Of a DNA stretch of 64,000 nt, positions 36,701-44,514 are shown piece by piece (the stretch's first letter is position 1; the number at the start of each line of letters is the position of its first letter). The DNA is taken from NCBI GenBank assembly GCA_002399405.1, contig DHDP01000001.1, positions 49,928-113,927 of the forward strand. Reading direction: 5' to 3'. The stretch comes from Treponema sp. UBA4873. Its GTDB lineage: Bacteria; Spirochaetota; Spirochaetia; Treponematales; Treponemataceae. Both the position numbers and the translations under genes were made by a program. Below the pieces are notes generated by a model. The model did no database searches, was not told the origin of the DNA, and was given only the letters and a program-made list of their open reading frames with translations.

Positions 36701-36745
36701 ACGGTGTTTCAGATTGCGGAGGGCATACGTCTGAATGTGTTCTGA
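30761..36745 (+). CDS. Giant Ig-like-repeat surface protein with C-terminal beta-barrel-like domain
   Basis: The 1994-residue protein starts with a signal peptide (M-L-I-S-K-K-L-F-A-L-C-F-V ... Y-A-H-G). A long array of roughly 90-100-residue beta-sandwich modules follows, each with recurring phrases such as D-D-D-G-V-x-x-V, Y-S-L-D-G-G, V-T-A-x-D-x-N-G and F-I-D-N-T-P-P; I count at least a dozen, of varying quality. The last 165 or so residues change character to alternating aromatic/polar strands (F-D-W-H-F-W-G-A-T-L-Y-D, L-Q-F-Q-W-G-Q-F) and the protein ends with Phe, as outer-membrane barrels do. AAGAGGAG (30745-30752) supports ATG 30761; the frame upstream to 30560 is antisense to the sirtuin gene. 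A role as adhesin or envelope scaffold is inferred. It is first in an operon with another barrel-like protein and an HD-GYP-like protein. Confidence 0.8.
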   Translation: MLISKKLFALCFVPAAFSFIGVYAHGSKDVQKKEVTNPDSWQETFDLTGKKAGKYNIMVTATDLGGNQAVEGPFNIYVDPKSDLPVCGITNPHQDMRIVGNLNIVGTCVDDDGVDHVDLVLDGDREHPVRAEGKEFWSYYLDTRNISEGRHSIEVTGTDINGLAGNPVSITWNLDRRQPVTAIENYGMGTLVSGSVKFKGTISDGNGIKSLAYSLDNGETFADTKITESRKNGNWTFDIPADTKKYPDGPSVIWFKATDNAGSEGIYSFLYFIDNTPPDVKIVLPGPKEVQNGKFAVAGYAKDTLGITKLSWIFGDKKGDFDLIPGNPYWSVEFDTTGSKDSSRKFTVSATDLAGNVIDVSRTIALNQELDKPVVTISEPTPETNVDENGDVFVRGIAVDDDGVQSVRYSLDGGEELTQDTKGVFYARFCSGADLNAGKHTVKVTAVDVNGVAGNPVSVTFTAEGAPPSFGTAELTTGKDTVDASNGIAVHPEAGSVFSTTASSTCGIAKVTWKITWGTDGSDVQEQVVKNALSVPVTIPISPDFPEGVVQVSVVAEDMYGRTAEQRTLLSVTDTTVIKNAAPLVVFDDSSVDENGVVQLTKEFPVSGYFTGGTASKVDIVPKTPFVTAQLDGNSITLTAGDAVGSSVPVKVRVTTDQGLTYESRELTFKSDTVVPEITINDASSAAAIDGSAGPVKIGGTVKSATGIGSFGYRVLTVNAAVDAAGLVTGAKSAPAGEFVPVDTGKDGSFSVEFDASAYGPGMYVLEFTASSAGGNSSADAVCVRNIPPLPEGDGKKAVKAKSPVTVWLDGFDTYYTVVYQGDSGQNFGRFRRSDMKTGANQLAAGSSRYTAQKVPLLDAHIALVDDKQYASGMNVVVGRQGAKETPGKITVFIDTGAAVSSVAYELSGDNIPGGDEKQTGSAKLIKPEENSERWTAEIPLAGLPVRLTNVKVTVKAGSLTKELRGTISVVRSVEQSRIDDMRAVYMMPGSGVGRDADTGTYLMAPGQPLVFYANVQQPVTAALVTADNNLSVSTEGNTVSVIPSAEGSFKNVAVKVTDSRGISYTSPAVNFIVDAGAPELHIETPALYDWVKTTVKISGTAADQSGIKSVEYSTDGGGNWTPFTLPKKSAEGVTFSADVPLDDAADGLVRVDIRAYDNGGHTGFARTAVYRDTTPPQVQVVLPLDSDVVNGDNLIAFIAEDTVGVDKAYYSAPPVPVKKGQAAQPQKRSELTVAPLIVTHIGTAEQPIDDAMSFEFSDYAGNTASVESWKFSIDSESDLPRAEIHLPADNEVLTRDFTISGVIYDDDGPSKIWYKIDGGEYSQLPDAGTSFSIDVPLSSMTDNEHTVTVYAVDVNGVKGPETVRRFRISLEEPKGSVTEPTIDTSVKTVVRIKGVASDKNGIAKVQVSLDNGNSYNDASGTENWAYIVDTRAIPDGTQVLFIKITDNYGITGLYSSLVNIDNISPELSLELPLDDSKTTGTLFFSGYAFDNTAITDMYITVRSLEQKAVSKTLSHVEMTPDRIITQVLDISSLDSGFYNIELTGKDKAGNITRVSRNIELDKTKPLASVDLLYPLDGEHKQGVFTVYGQAAAEKEITNLTLYIDDKKTGEGKVTSSGFFSFVLTPEQLTAGNHTYYVDATIEGKTDVQSRRQTVVYSPVGPWITVDNFTYGDFAVNRPYIKGSAGYSIGEDELLFSKTKEATKEQKQAVADKKVALVELSFDNGKTFVPLSTSEKWYYRVENQDITEGYHFLLLRATMKNGETAITRIIVQIDNTKPYIKLISPGTGGRYNQQLAFSGLTTDDVELKDVDLTLRKGDKASYEVPSFIQGLYFDWHFWGATLYDIGVGLTFFNDNVKLQFQWGQFTQAQRDIFSRTEMRYGGDNVMGVKILANVGHLPFSYFFGRNWEWLSASFAVGADFSRFNETNSGKPQVLSALLGQIEFPRVTMPKVKRFRTFSLYTEFSAWFIPTDISSTVDIQNTVFQIAEGIRLNVF

Positions 36746-36791
36746 AAAGAACGGAGCGGCGAAGGGACGACAAAATAAAGGAGATCTGATT

Positions 36792-37910
36792 TTGAAAAGA
36801 CAGATGATTATTAAAAAGCTGATTTTACTGTTGTTGCTCTGCGGCGCGCCGGGAATCGTTCCGGTGTTTGCGGTCGACAGTTCGACAAGCGAAGCGTACA
36901 GACAGATAGATACCGCGTTTACGAATCGTTCTGATAAGGAGCTCGATACCGTTCTGCGCAGGGAGCAGGGGAACGGTAATTACGATTTGATTGAAGCGTA
37001 TACCATGAAAAAAATACGCAGGCTTATTGTTTCGAACGACTTTGAATTCGCCGGGCAGACAATACTCGTCGTCATAGATAATAATCTGGAAAACACCGAA
37101 GCGGTGGAAATGTACGCTGCGGTTCAGGATTCTCTCGAGAAACAGGAAGCGTATGAAAAACAGCAGGAAGCGCGGAAAGTCGCCGAGCGTGAGCGGATAG
37201 AACGGGAAAAGGAAGCGCAGCGTAAAAAGGCCGACAGGGAATTCAGGACGGTAAAAACTGCTTCGGGAGATTCCGTCTATCTTACCGGAAAAGAAGAGAA
37301 GTATTCGTCCGTATACTGGAATGCGTGTTTCGGACTTGCGGATCTTATGTTTGTTTCCGAAACTCCCGACGACTACAATTCCCTTCGTTACGGATTGTCG
37401 GCTGCGTTCACGTACGAATACGAAATGAGGCAGAAATACATATTCGGTGTGGACGCCTCCGCGGAGGGAATCATCCTTCCGCTGTACAATGACGACAAAA
37501 CGATGCTTGGGTCGGTGAAAATCGCGCCGAAAATCAGCTTCGCGGGATTTAATAAAAATATCTTCCTGCGTGCGGGATTCGCGTCCTTAATAACGGCCGC
37601 CGCCGGATCGGAAACGGTCCTTCAGGGGAATTTCCTCACACCGCTTGTCGGAGTCGGATTTAATCATGCAAAGCTCGGAAACATGACGCTTTCCGGCTTT
37701 TATGATTATTATCCCGGGCATTTTTTCTACGGGAACATAAACTCCGCGATGGGCGCCGGTTTGAATATGGCCCTGCCTATCGCGGAAATGGAACGGATAC
37801 AACTTAATTTTAACATCGGCTTAAATGATAATTTGTATATAAAGAAGGACGGCATCGAAAATCGTGCCGGAGTGGTTATTGCGATTGGAGTTGAAAATGT
37901 TACGGAGTAA
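36792..37910 (+). CDS. Exported protein with coiled coil and beta-barrel-like C-terminus
   Basis: The 372-residue product has a signal peptide (I-I-K-K-L-I-L-L-L-L-L-C-G ... V-F-A-V-D). A helical region follows, with a charged coiled coil near residues 115-150 (Q-E-A-R-K-V-A-E-R-E-R-I-E-R-E-K), then about 200 residues of alternating strands (Y-G-L-S-A-A-F-T-Y-E-Y, L-T-P-L-V-G-V-G-F) typical of outer-membrane barrels. I do not recognise a named family. A TTG start at 36792 is preferred because AAGGAG (36778-36783) lies eight bases upstream; ATG 36804 is the alternative. It lies between the giant Ig-like protein and the HD-GYP-like gene, which it overlaps by 14 bases. Confidence 0.7.
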   Translation: MKRQMIIKKLILLLLLCGAPGIVPVFAVDSSTSEAYRQIDTAFTNRSDKELDTVLRREQGNGNYDLIEAYTMKKIRRLIVSNDFEFAGQTILVVIDNNLENTEAVEMYAAVQDSLEKQEAYEKQQEARKVAERERIEREKEAQRKKADREFRTVKTASGDSVYLTGKEEKYSSVYWNACFGLADLMFVSETPDDYNSLRYGLSAAFTYEYEMRQKYIFGVDASAEGIILPLYNDDKTMLGSVKIAPKISFAGFNKNIFLRAGFASLITAAAGSETVLQGNFLTPLVGVGFNHAKLGNMTLSGFYDYYPGHFFYGNINSAMGAGLNMALPIAEMERIQLNFNIGLNDNLYIKKDGIENRAGVVIAIGVENVTE

Positions 37911-39324
37911 GGGTCTTTTTTGGAAAATCTTTTTAGGATTGGTTTTTGCCGCCCAGGTGTTTGCCTCGACTGCGGATCTGGCCGGAAAATATCTCGACAA
38001 GGCGAACGAGGCGTACGAGGACGGCAACGTGGCCGATGCGTATAAATACATCAACCAGGCGATGACGCTTACGAAACAGGACGGCATTCCCGCTAATATT
38101 ATTTACGTCGCCCAGTCGATATATACGAAAAAACTTCAGACGATCAGAAAGACGAAGAATTACATCGAACTTGTCGACGTGAAATCAGGCATAGAGCAGT
38201 TTCCCGACGTCGAGAACAGCACGATAAAAAAGCTTACTGCGCAGATAGAGGCAGAAGCGCAGCAGGCGAAAGACGACCAGCAGAAGGCGCAGATGAACGC
38301 CCAGCTCGAGGAACAGAAGGCCGCGCGCGCGGACGAACGCGAGCAGTTCGAACAGCAGCAGGAGACAATAAAGCAGCAGCAGGAAGACACCCGGCGAAAC
38401 CAGCTGGAACTTATCAACAAGCTCGACACCGGCATGCAGAATCTGAATTCCGGCCTTACCGAATCGGCTCGGGAATCGAAGAAAACGAGCAGCGTGATGA
38501 TGATTGCGATTTTCGTCATCGCAGGTCTTGTCATAATTATTGTGCTGATTATCGTCGCCATTGTACATGCGGGATTCAAACATCAGCGGGTCCAGCAGCA
38601 GCAGTACGTCGAGGCGTTCAAGCTGCTTGCGCAGAATCAGAATCAGACGAACCGCCTCATGCTCGGCGGCGTAACCGATTTATACGGATCGACCGGACTC
38701 AAATCGGCAGGAAGCTCGCGCTGGGGCGTGGATGCGCTGCCTGAACCCGAAGAGACACCTGAAGAAAAAGTGGAAATGCGCGACCTGGCGGCAAAATGTG
38801 AGGACCTCGGCGCAAAAATAGATCAGGCGACGAACCGCAAGAATAATTCGAAGAACGTAAGCGAACTTGTCTACAAACTCGCCATGGCCCTGGGACTCCG
38901 GCAGCGCGATGCGATGGTCTTTTTCTGCGCGTCAATGGTTTACGATGCCGGATTCCTCGGCGTAAAGCCGGAGCTGCTTTCCGCGGAAACTCTTACGGAT
39001 GAAGAACGCGAACAGTTGAAGCACCATATAGACATGGCGGACGAGTATCTGCAGTTTGTGCCCAAACGTTACTGGCAGGTGTTCGAGGATGCCGCGAATA
39101 AGCATCACGAAAACATGGACGGCTCCGGCTATCCCGACGGGCTTACGGGAGATGCGATTCCCCAGATTGCGCGCCTTATCCGCGTTGCTGAAAGCTACAT
39201 ATCCCTTTCGAGCAGACGCAGTTACCGTGAAATCAACGATAAAGAAACTGCAATAACAAAACTTAAGGAGGAGTCGAACATATACGATTCCGACGTCGTA
39301 GCGGCGCTCGAATCCATCATATAA
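37897..39324 (+). CDS. Membrane protein with periplasmic helical region and degenerate HD-GYP domain
   Basis: The 475-residue protein has an N-terminal signal or anchor helix (about 5-25) and a TPR-like helical stretch (about 28-95). A Gln-rich coiled coil (about 110-175), a strong membrane helix (about 193-220, M-M-I-A-I-F-V-I-A-G-L-V-I-I-I-V) and a cytoplasmic HD-GYP-type domain (about 310-475) follow. The H-H-E-N-M-D-G-S-G-Y-P motif near 404 and a downstream histidine are intact, but the H-D pair reads V-Y-D-A-G near 349, so one metal-binding histidine is replaced by tyrosine. HD-GYP enzymes degrade cyclic-di-GMP; this one may bind without cleaving, or use an altered metal site. GGAG (37886-37889) supports ATG 37897. 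Confidence 0.78.
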   Translation: MLRSKGLFWKIFLGLVFAAQVFASTADLAGKYLDKANEAYEDGNVADAYKYINQAMTLTKQDGIPANIIYVAQSIYTKKLQTIRKTKNYIELVDVKSGIEQFPDVENSTIKKLTAQIEAEAQQAKDDQQKAQMNAQLEEQKAARADEREQFEQQQETIKQQQEDTRRNQLELINKLDTGMQNLNSGLTESARESKKTSSVMMIAIFVIAGLVIIIVLIIVAIVHAGFKHQRVQQQQYVEAFKLLAQNQNQTNRLMLGGVTDLYGSTGLKSAGSSRWGVDALPEPEETPEEKVEMRDLAAKCEDLGAKIDQATNRKNNSKNVSELVYKLAMALGLRQRDAMVFFCASMVYDAGFLGVKPELLSAETLTDEEREQLKHHIDMADEYLQFVPKRYWQVFEDAANKHHENMDGSGYPDGLTGDAIPQIARLIRVAESYISLSSRRSYREINDKETAITKLKEESNIYDSDVVAALESII

Positions 39325-39388
39325 AGAGCCTCCGGCAGAACGCTTATGTCTTTTGCGGGTACCTCTAAAATTTTATTGAATTTATGCC

Positions 39389-39394
39389 GATAAT
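39389..39394 (+). promoter_or_regulatory. -10 element of a leaderless gene
   Basis: GATAAT sits exactly six bases before ATG 39401, placing +1 on the start codon. The -35 is weak and there is no Shine-Dalgarno. Confidence 0.4.
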
Positions 39395-39400
39395 TGAAGT

Positions 39401-41758
39401 ATGACAATTTTGCTTTTTATCTTATCCTTACTGGTTTGTGCTCCTGATAATGCGTACGCACAGGATATGAAACCCCTGTATCAGCTTCCCGGAACGATTG
39501 CCGGCCCGGACGGTGCATCCGGAGAAAGCCCGCTTTTTATTGCCGGTTCGGACAAAGGTCTGTACCGGATTTCAGGCAACGATACCGCTGTGCCTTTGTG
39601 GACGGACGGAAAAGTAGAGCAGATTCTCCGCACGGAAATTTCTGATGATAACGGTAAACCGAAAGAATGCTGGTATTTCCGCACGTCCGAGGGAATATTA
39701 TACAGCGAAGACCTTGTACATTTTGAACTCCGCAACGAAGGGCTCTCGTTATTAACAATAAAAGAATACGACGGCAAAACGGCGACCTTTGTAAAACAGG
39801 TCGCAATGCTCCGGGATCTGAGTGCCGATCCGCTGAATCAGCGCTGTCTCGTAACCGCGACTGAAAACAGTGTGTTCATTACGCGCGACGGCGGGAAAAA
39901 GTGGACTCCGCTCGGTTCGACGAGCGAGGCGACGCCGGGAATGAAAGCCGCTGCTGTCGCGACAATGCCTGACGGAAATCTCGTTGTGTTCCAGTCCCAT
40001 CCGATTTTCGGCCTTTCATACATGCTGCCCGACGCGAAAAATCCCCACTGGACCGATGTTTCCAGTGGTATAAAAATCATGGATTCGCTCACGTCTACGG
40101 ACGAAATTGCTGATATTTATCCGATGCTCAGAACAAGAGCGGACGGCACGAAATACGTCGAGCTGTATTTTTCGCAGACGTTCCTGCCGTACATATACAG
40201 ATTCGACTGGGAGAAAAAAGCCGGAATATGCATATACAGCGACGGCCAGCCGAGCGAAACGCTCGACGGTTTAACGAGCATCGACAGCACGCTGCTTTTT
40301 ACGCGGAACGAAACGCTCGGCTCGATCGATGTTAATACGCTTGCAAGCCCCGGTCTTCCGGTGAATCTTGAACAGTGGAAACAGAGCTTATCCTGTGTTC
40401 CCGGCATTGTCAACACGTCGTGGATTCCGCAGGGCAGAAGCGGATTCTCCAAAGGCGTGCTGCTTGACGAATTGTGGCTGCTGTATCCGGGGACAATCAA
40501 TACGGCGTATGCTGCAAAAGCGGCGGGAAAAAAGGGCATATACGTGTCGGCATATCAGTGCAGGGCGCAGTCGGGAATCGACAAGTTCAGAAAAATAATA
40601 AAAGACAACAATCTGAACGCGCTCGTCATCGACATGAAAGACGATTACGGTTTCCTCCGTTACGACACGCACGACCCGCTCGTTATGAAAAAAGGCCGGG
40701 TGACGCAGTATGCCGTAAACCTCGACCATTTTGTCTCGGAGTTCAAGAAAGACGACGTATATCTGATCGCCCGCATCGTCGTATTCAAGGACAAGACGCT
40801 GTCGAAGTACGACAACGGAAAATACGCCGTGTGGGACAATTCCACGAACGCACCGTGGACCGGCATAAAGTCGTACGACGACGTCAAAGACGGGACGACA
40901 GGCGAGGTGACGGGCGTAACGACGAATTATTACGACGAAAACTGGGTTGATCCGTATTCGCCGGAAGTGTGGGAATACAACGTCGCAATAGCGAAGGAGC
41001 TCGTTTCCCGCGGATTCGACGAGATTCAGTTCGATTACATACGATTCCCGACCGACGGGCTGAATCTGAGAAAGGCTGTGTACCGCTGGTTCAGTCCCGG
41101 CATGAACAAAGAAAGCGCGCTTATTTCGTTTCTGTCGTATGCGCGCCGGAACCTCGACGTGCCGATAGGAATCGATATTTACGGCGCGAACGGATGGTAC
41201 CGCAGCGGAACGCGTACGGGGCAGGACGCGGAAATGCTCGCGGAATACGTCGACGTTATTTCTCCCATGTTCTATCCGAGTCACTTTGAACAGGATTTTA
41301 TGAACTGCGCACCGTACCCCGACAGGCCGTACCGGATTTATTATTACGGTACGTACCGTACGACTGTCATAACGCGGAACCGAGCGATTGCGCGTCCGTG
41401 GGTTCAGGCTTTCAGGCTGAACGTCAGCTACGACCGTCAGTATTACGGACCGGAATATATCAGGAAGGAAATATTCGGCGTGCGCGATTCGGTGGACCGC
41501 GGATATTTGTACTGGAACAACGCGGGCGATTACGAGTATCTGCAGCCCGACATTACCGCCGAATCTAAGTATGCCGGTACTGCGCCTGAAGCAGACACGA
41601 AGAACCGTAAACCTGCTCTCGGCACGGCCGCAAAACCTCCGTTCACTGACGAAATGATTTCCGTACTCGACAGCATACTCGAGCAGGATGACGGGCGTGC
41701 GGCGGGAAGAACCGCATATACGCCGTTTCTTATGATACCGTTCTTCCACGCAAGGTAG
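39401..41758 (+). CDS. Exported DUF4015 glycoside-hydrolase-like protein with N-terminal propeller-like region
   Basis: The 785-residue protein has a short signal peptide (ending A-Y-A-Q-D near 24). About 330 residues with beta-propeller-like repeats follow, including one BNR-type element (V-F-I-T-R-D-G-G-K-K-W-T-P). A TIM-barrel domain (about 375-720) has G-I-Y-V-S-A-Y-Q, V-I-D-M-K-D-D-Y-G, W-V-D-P-Y-S-P-E-V-W, F-D-E-I-Q-F-D-Y-I-R-F-P-T-D and V-D-V-I-S-P-M-F-Y-P-S-H-F. These are the conserved acidic and aromatic positions of DUF4015, a family of putative polysaccharide hydrolases with no firmly assigned substrate. It lies between the surface-protein operon and mnmE, whose ribosome site overlaps its stop codon. 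Confidence 0.82.
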   Translation: MTILLFILSLLVCAPDNAYAQDMKPLYQLPGTIAGPDGASGESPLFIAGSDKGLYRISGNDTAVPLWTDGKVEQILRTEISDDNGKPKECWYFRTSEGILYSEDLVHFELRNEGLSLLTIKEYDGKTATFVKQVAMLRDLSADPLNQRCLVTATENSVFITRDGGKKWTPLGSTSEATPGMKAAAVATMPDGNLVVFQSHPIFGLSYMLPDAKNPHWTDVSSGIKIMDSLTSTDEIADIYPMLRTRADGTKYVELYFSQTFLPYIYRFDWEKKAGICIYSDGQPSETLDGLTSIDSTLLFTRNETLGSIDVNTLASPGLPVNLEQWKQSLSCVPGIVNTSWIPQGRSGFSKGVLLDELWLLYPGTINTAYAAKAAGKKGIYVSAYQCRAQSGIDKFRKIIKDNNLNALVIDMKDDYGFLRYDTHDPLVMKKGRVTQYAVNLDHFVSEFKKDDVYLIARIVVFKDKTLSKYDNGKYAVWDNSTNAPWTGIKSYDDVKDGTTGEVTGVTTNYYDENWVDPYSPEVWEYNVAIAKELVSRGFDEIQFDYIRFPTDGLNLRKAVYRWFSPGMNKESALISFLSYARRNLDVPIGIDIYGANGWYRSGTRTGQDAEMLAEYVDVISPMFYPSHFEQDFMNCAPYPDRPYRIYYYGTYRTTVITRNRAIARPWVQAFRLNVSYDRQYYGPEYIRKEIFGVRDSVDRGYLYWNNAGDYEYLQPDITAESKYAGTAPEADTKNRKPALGTAAKPPFTDEMISVLDSILEQDDGRAAGRTAYTPFLMIPFFHAR

Positions 41759-41768
41759 CAGGGAACGT

Positions 41769-43157
41769 ATGGCGGAAAAATATACGCCCGACGAACCGAT
41801 TGCTGCCGTGGCGACGGCGCTTTCACCTGCGGCGCTCGGCATAGTGCGGACTTCCGGTAAAGGCTCCATCGAACTCGTCTCAAAATTGTTTTCCAGGCCC
41901 GACGCGCTGTGCAGCGCCGCAGGGAACACCATTGTGTACGGCTGGATTACTGACGGCACGGAGCGGATCGACGAAGTTCTCGTTTCCGTATTCCATGCGC
42001 CTAAAAGTTTTACCGGCGAAGACATGGTTGAAATTTCATGTCACGGCGGACCGTCCGTCGTCACGGCTGTTCATAATCTGCTGCTTTCGCACGGATTCCG
42101 ACAGGCGGAGCGCGGTGAATTTACGTTCCGCGCATACATCAACGGAAAGACTGATTTAACAAGAGCGGAAGCTGTCCGCGAAATAATCGACAGCCATACG
42201 GATGCGTCGCGGGGACGCGCTGCGGGACGCCTTGCCGGTTCGCTGTACGAAGAAATCGATTCGATTAAAAAACTGCTTACCGATACGCTCGCCTCCATAG
42301 AAGTGGAAGTCGAGTATCCCGAAGACGAGGAAACGATCGCAGGTTCTTTTGACCGCGCCGGCATTGAAAAGGCCGTCGGCTTACTGCAGTCCCTCGCCGA
42401 TTCGTGGAAAAGCGAGAAGCTGTATCAGGATGGCGCGCGGGTAGTGCTCTGCGGAAGAACGAACGCCGGCAAGTCGAGCCTGTTCAACGCGATACTGAAG
42501 GAAGATCGCGCGATTGTGTCGGAAGTTGCGGGAACCACGCGCGACTGGCTCGAAAGCTGGGCAAGTTTCGACGGGATTCCGGTGCGCCTGTTCGATACGG
42601 CGGGACTCCGCGAGACGACCGACGTTGTTGAAAAGCAGGGGGTGGAACTTACCCGTTCGCTCACAAACGACGCGGACGTCGTGTTGTATCTCATAGACAG
42701 CGGACTGGGATTTTCCGGAGACGACGGGCAGTTTCTCCGGCATTGCGGAGAACCGGTCGTAATCGTCTGGAACAAATGCGACAAATCCGGCGGAAGGCAG
42801 CGGCTTACGTCCGAACAGAAAAAACTGATACGCCGTCTTGCGTCTGAAGTGTATGTAAGCGCAAAAAGCGGCGCCGGCATTGCGGATTTATTAAAATCAG
42901 TGAAGACCGTTCTTACCGCAGGGATGAGCACCGAACGCATTCAGGCGGGACTCGGTTCCGCCCGGCAGAAAGCGGCGGTGGAGGAAGCGCTCGAAAGCGT
43001 GAAGCATTCGCTCGTGAGCGCCGACGACAACTACACGCTCGACGCGGTCGTGCAGGATCTGGAAGATGCGCTTGAATCGCTCGGCGAAGTTACCGGAGAG
43101 GTAACGCCCGACGACGTACTCGGCAGCATTTTCAGCCGTTTCTGCGTCGGAAAATGA
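41769..43157 (+). CDS. mnmE: tRNA modification GTPase MnmE
   Basis: The 462-residue protein has the formyl-THF-binding N-terminal domain (T-A-L-S-P-A-A-L-G-I-V-R-T-S-G-K, then D-M-V-E-I-S-C-H-G-G), a helical domain, and an inserted G domain (about 220-380) with G-R-T-N-A-G-K-S-S-L-F-N-A, D-T-A-G-L-R-E-T and N-K-C-D. It ends F-C-V-G-K, the catalytic Cys-x-Gly-Lys tail. With MnmG it installs (carboxymethyl)aminomethyl on wobble U34 of certain tRNAs. CAGGGA overlaps the upstream stop codon. mnmG is not in the window. Confidence 0.97.
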   Translation: MAEKYTPDEPIAAVATALSPAALGIVRTSGKGSIELVSKLFSRPDALCSAAGNTIVYGWITDGTERIDEVLVSVFHAPKSFTGEDMVEISCHGGPSVVTAVHNLLLSHGFRQAERGEFTFRAYINGKTDLTRAEAVREIIDSHTDASRGRAAGRLAGSLYEEIDSIKKLLTDTLASIEVEVEYPEDEETIAGSFDRAGIEKAVGLLQSLADSWKSEKLYQDGARVVLCGRTNAGKSSLFNAILKEDRAIVSEVAGTTRDWLESWASFDGIPVRLFDTAGLRETTDVVEKQGVELTRSLTNDADVVLYLIDSGLGFSGDDGQFLRHCGEPVVIVWNKCDKSGGRQRLTSEQKKLIRRLASEVYVSAKSGAGIADLLKSVKTVLTAGMSTERIQAGLGSARQKAAVEEALESVKHSLVSADDNYTLDAVVQDLEDALESLGEVTGEVTPDDVLGSIFSRFCVGK

Positions 43158-43181
43158 AACGCCTGTAAACGCCGTAAATAA

Positions 43182-44420
43182 TTATTTATACAGTATCTGA
43201 ATACGGAGCGCCTGTGCGAATGCAGCGCGGTCCCCGTCGCTGCTGAACGCGTCGTCCGCAAGGGCGGGAAGCGGCTCTCCTGAAGCCGCAACCCAGTAAC
43301 GTACGTCGTCCGCCTGCCTGTCGGGCACGCGGCTGTTCGCCTGTACGGGCGCGAGACCTGTTGCGCGGCTTATCTGTTCCTGTTTGTCTTTTGCGAGCGA
43401 CGCAATGAGCTCATCCGTGCGCCGGTTGTTTCTGAGGGGGACGGCGAAAATCATCGGCGCCGTAAAATTCCGCGCCGATGCGCCGGGAGAAGACGGGTAG
43501 TACTGGGAATTATAATCAGTAATTTTCTGCTGTGCGACCGTGCGGTGTTGCATAAGAGTCTGGAACACAATGGCACAAAGTCCGCTTTCCATGAACGCCC
43601 GCACGTCCTCATTTTTCATATGGAACGTTTCCGGATATAATATTCCGTCTTTATACCAGCTCGAGAGCAGCCTGTCCGTCATATAAAGCGGCGATTCCTG
43701 CGATGCGCATAAATCGGATACGACCGCTTCAAAATCAGTCTCCGTGTTTTTTCCAGAAGCGACCGATTCTCTGATTTTTGCAGCGACGTTGTTCCTTGCG
43801 GCCTTTCCCTGAAGCGCTTCGCAGAGCGCACCGGTGATATTGATGAGTTCTCGGTCGTCTCCGCCAGCCATAATGATCGGCGCCGTGATTTTCCCGTGCA
43901 TATTCCGTGCAAACTTATCAAGCTCTGCCCAGGAATCAAGCGACGCATATCCTGCGTCACGCATCAGACTGCGGTTAATGTCAATTTCGTAGTTGTCGAT
44001 AAGCAGCGGTACGGCAAGAATAGAACCGTCGGCACTGCGGGGGGCTGTCATGCCCGCTGAACTTATCATTCCGTTGAGAACGGAGGGAGCCAGGCCGACT
44101 TTATTTTTCTGCGCGAACAGCGCCGCGTCAGTAACGGCCGTTCCGGCGTACGTGAAAAGAATGTCGGCCTTTTTTCCCGATTTCAGCTGTGCGGAAAGCG
44201 GTTTTGAAGCATCGTATGTGATAAGAGTGAAATCCTGCAGTTCGGATGCTATCGCTTTCCGTGCCGGTTCCGACAGACCGTAAAATGCCGCTGCCGGTTT
44301 TCGGTGCGTGAGACCGAAAACGATAATACATGCCGCGAGAACGGCTGCCGCGGCGATTAATCCTGCTGTGTACAGCAGTTTTTTGTTTTTAGAAAGTTTT
44401 TCTGACGTTTTTTTTCTCAT
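43182..44420 (-). CDS. Membrane-anchored solute-binding-like protein
   Basis: The 412-residue protein has a basic N-terminus, one membrane helix (about 16-38) and then an extracytoplasmic domain with the look of an ABC transporter family-1 solute-binding protein: A-D-I-L-F-T-Y-A-G, A-V-P-L-L-I-D-N-Y-E-I-D-I-N-R-S-L, and A-P-M-I-F-A-V-P-L. No lipobox and no permease or ATPase genes are adjacent, so it may be a sensor or an orphan binding protein. TAGAAT on the reverse strand (44432-44427) lies six bases before the ATG without a Shine-Dalgarno, suggesting a leaderless message. It converges with mnmE. Confidence 0.65.
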   Translation of the reverse strand: MRKKTSEKLSKNKKLLYTAGLIAAAAVLAACIIVFGLTHRKPAAAFYGLSEPARKAIASELQDFTLITYDASKPLSAQLKSGKKADILFTYAGTAVTDAALFAQKNKVGLAPSVLNGMISSAGMTAPRSADGSILAVPLLIDNYEIDINRSLMRDAGYASLDSWAELDKFARNMHGKITAPIIMAGGDDRELINITGALCEALQGKAARNNVAAKIRESVASGKNTETDFEAVVSDLCASQESPLYMTDRLLSSWYKDGILYPETFHMKNEDVRAFMESGLCAIVFQTLMQHRTVAQQKITDYNSQYYPSSPGASARNFTAPMIFAVPLRNNRRTDELIASLAKDKQEQISRATGLAPVQANSRVPDRQADDVRYWVAASGEPLPALADDAFSSDGDRAAFAQALRIQILYK

Positions 44421-44514
44421 AGTACTATTCTAACACACAGAAGAGGTGTTTTCTACTTGAATGACATTTTACAATATTATAAACTGATTCATTAGTCGTA
44501 GATAGAGGTGATTT

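Noticed and set aside
40388..42025. 545-codon open frame on the reverse strand
   Set aside because: It is antisense to the DUF4015 and mnmE genes, has no protein-family motif, and is explained by the codon bias of the forward genes.
44421..44514. Possible glmS ribozyme/riboswitch upstream of glmS
   Set aside because: The gap is only 94 bases, AT-rich, and lacks the conserved ribozyme core.
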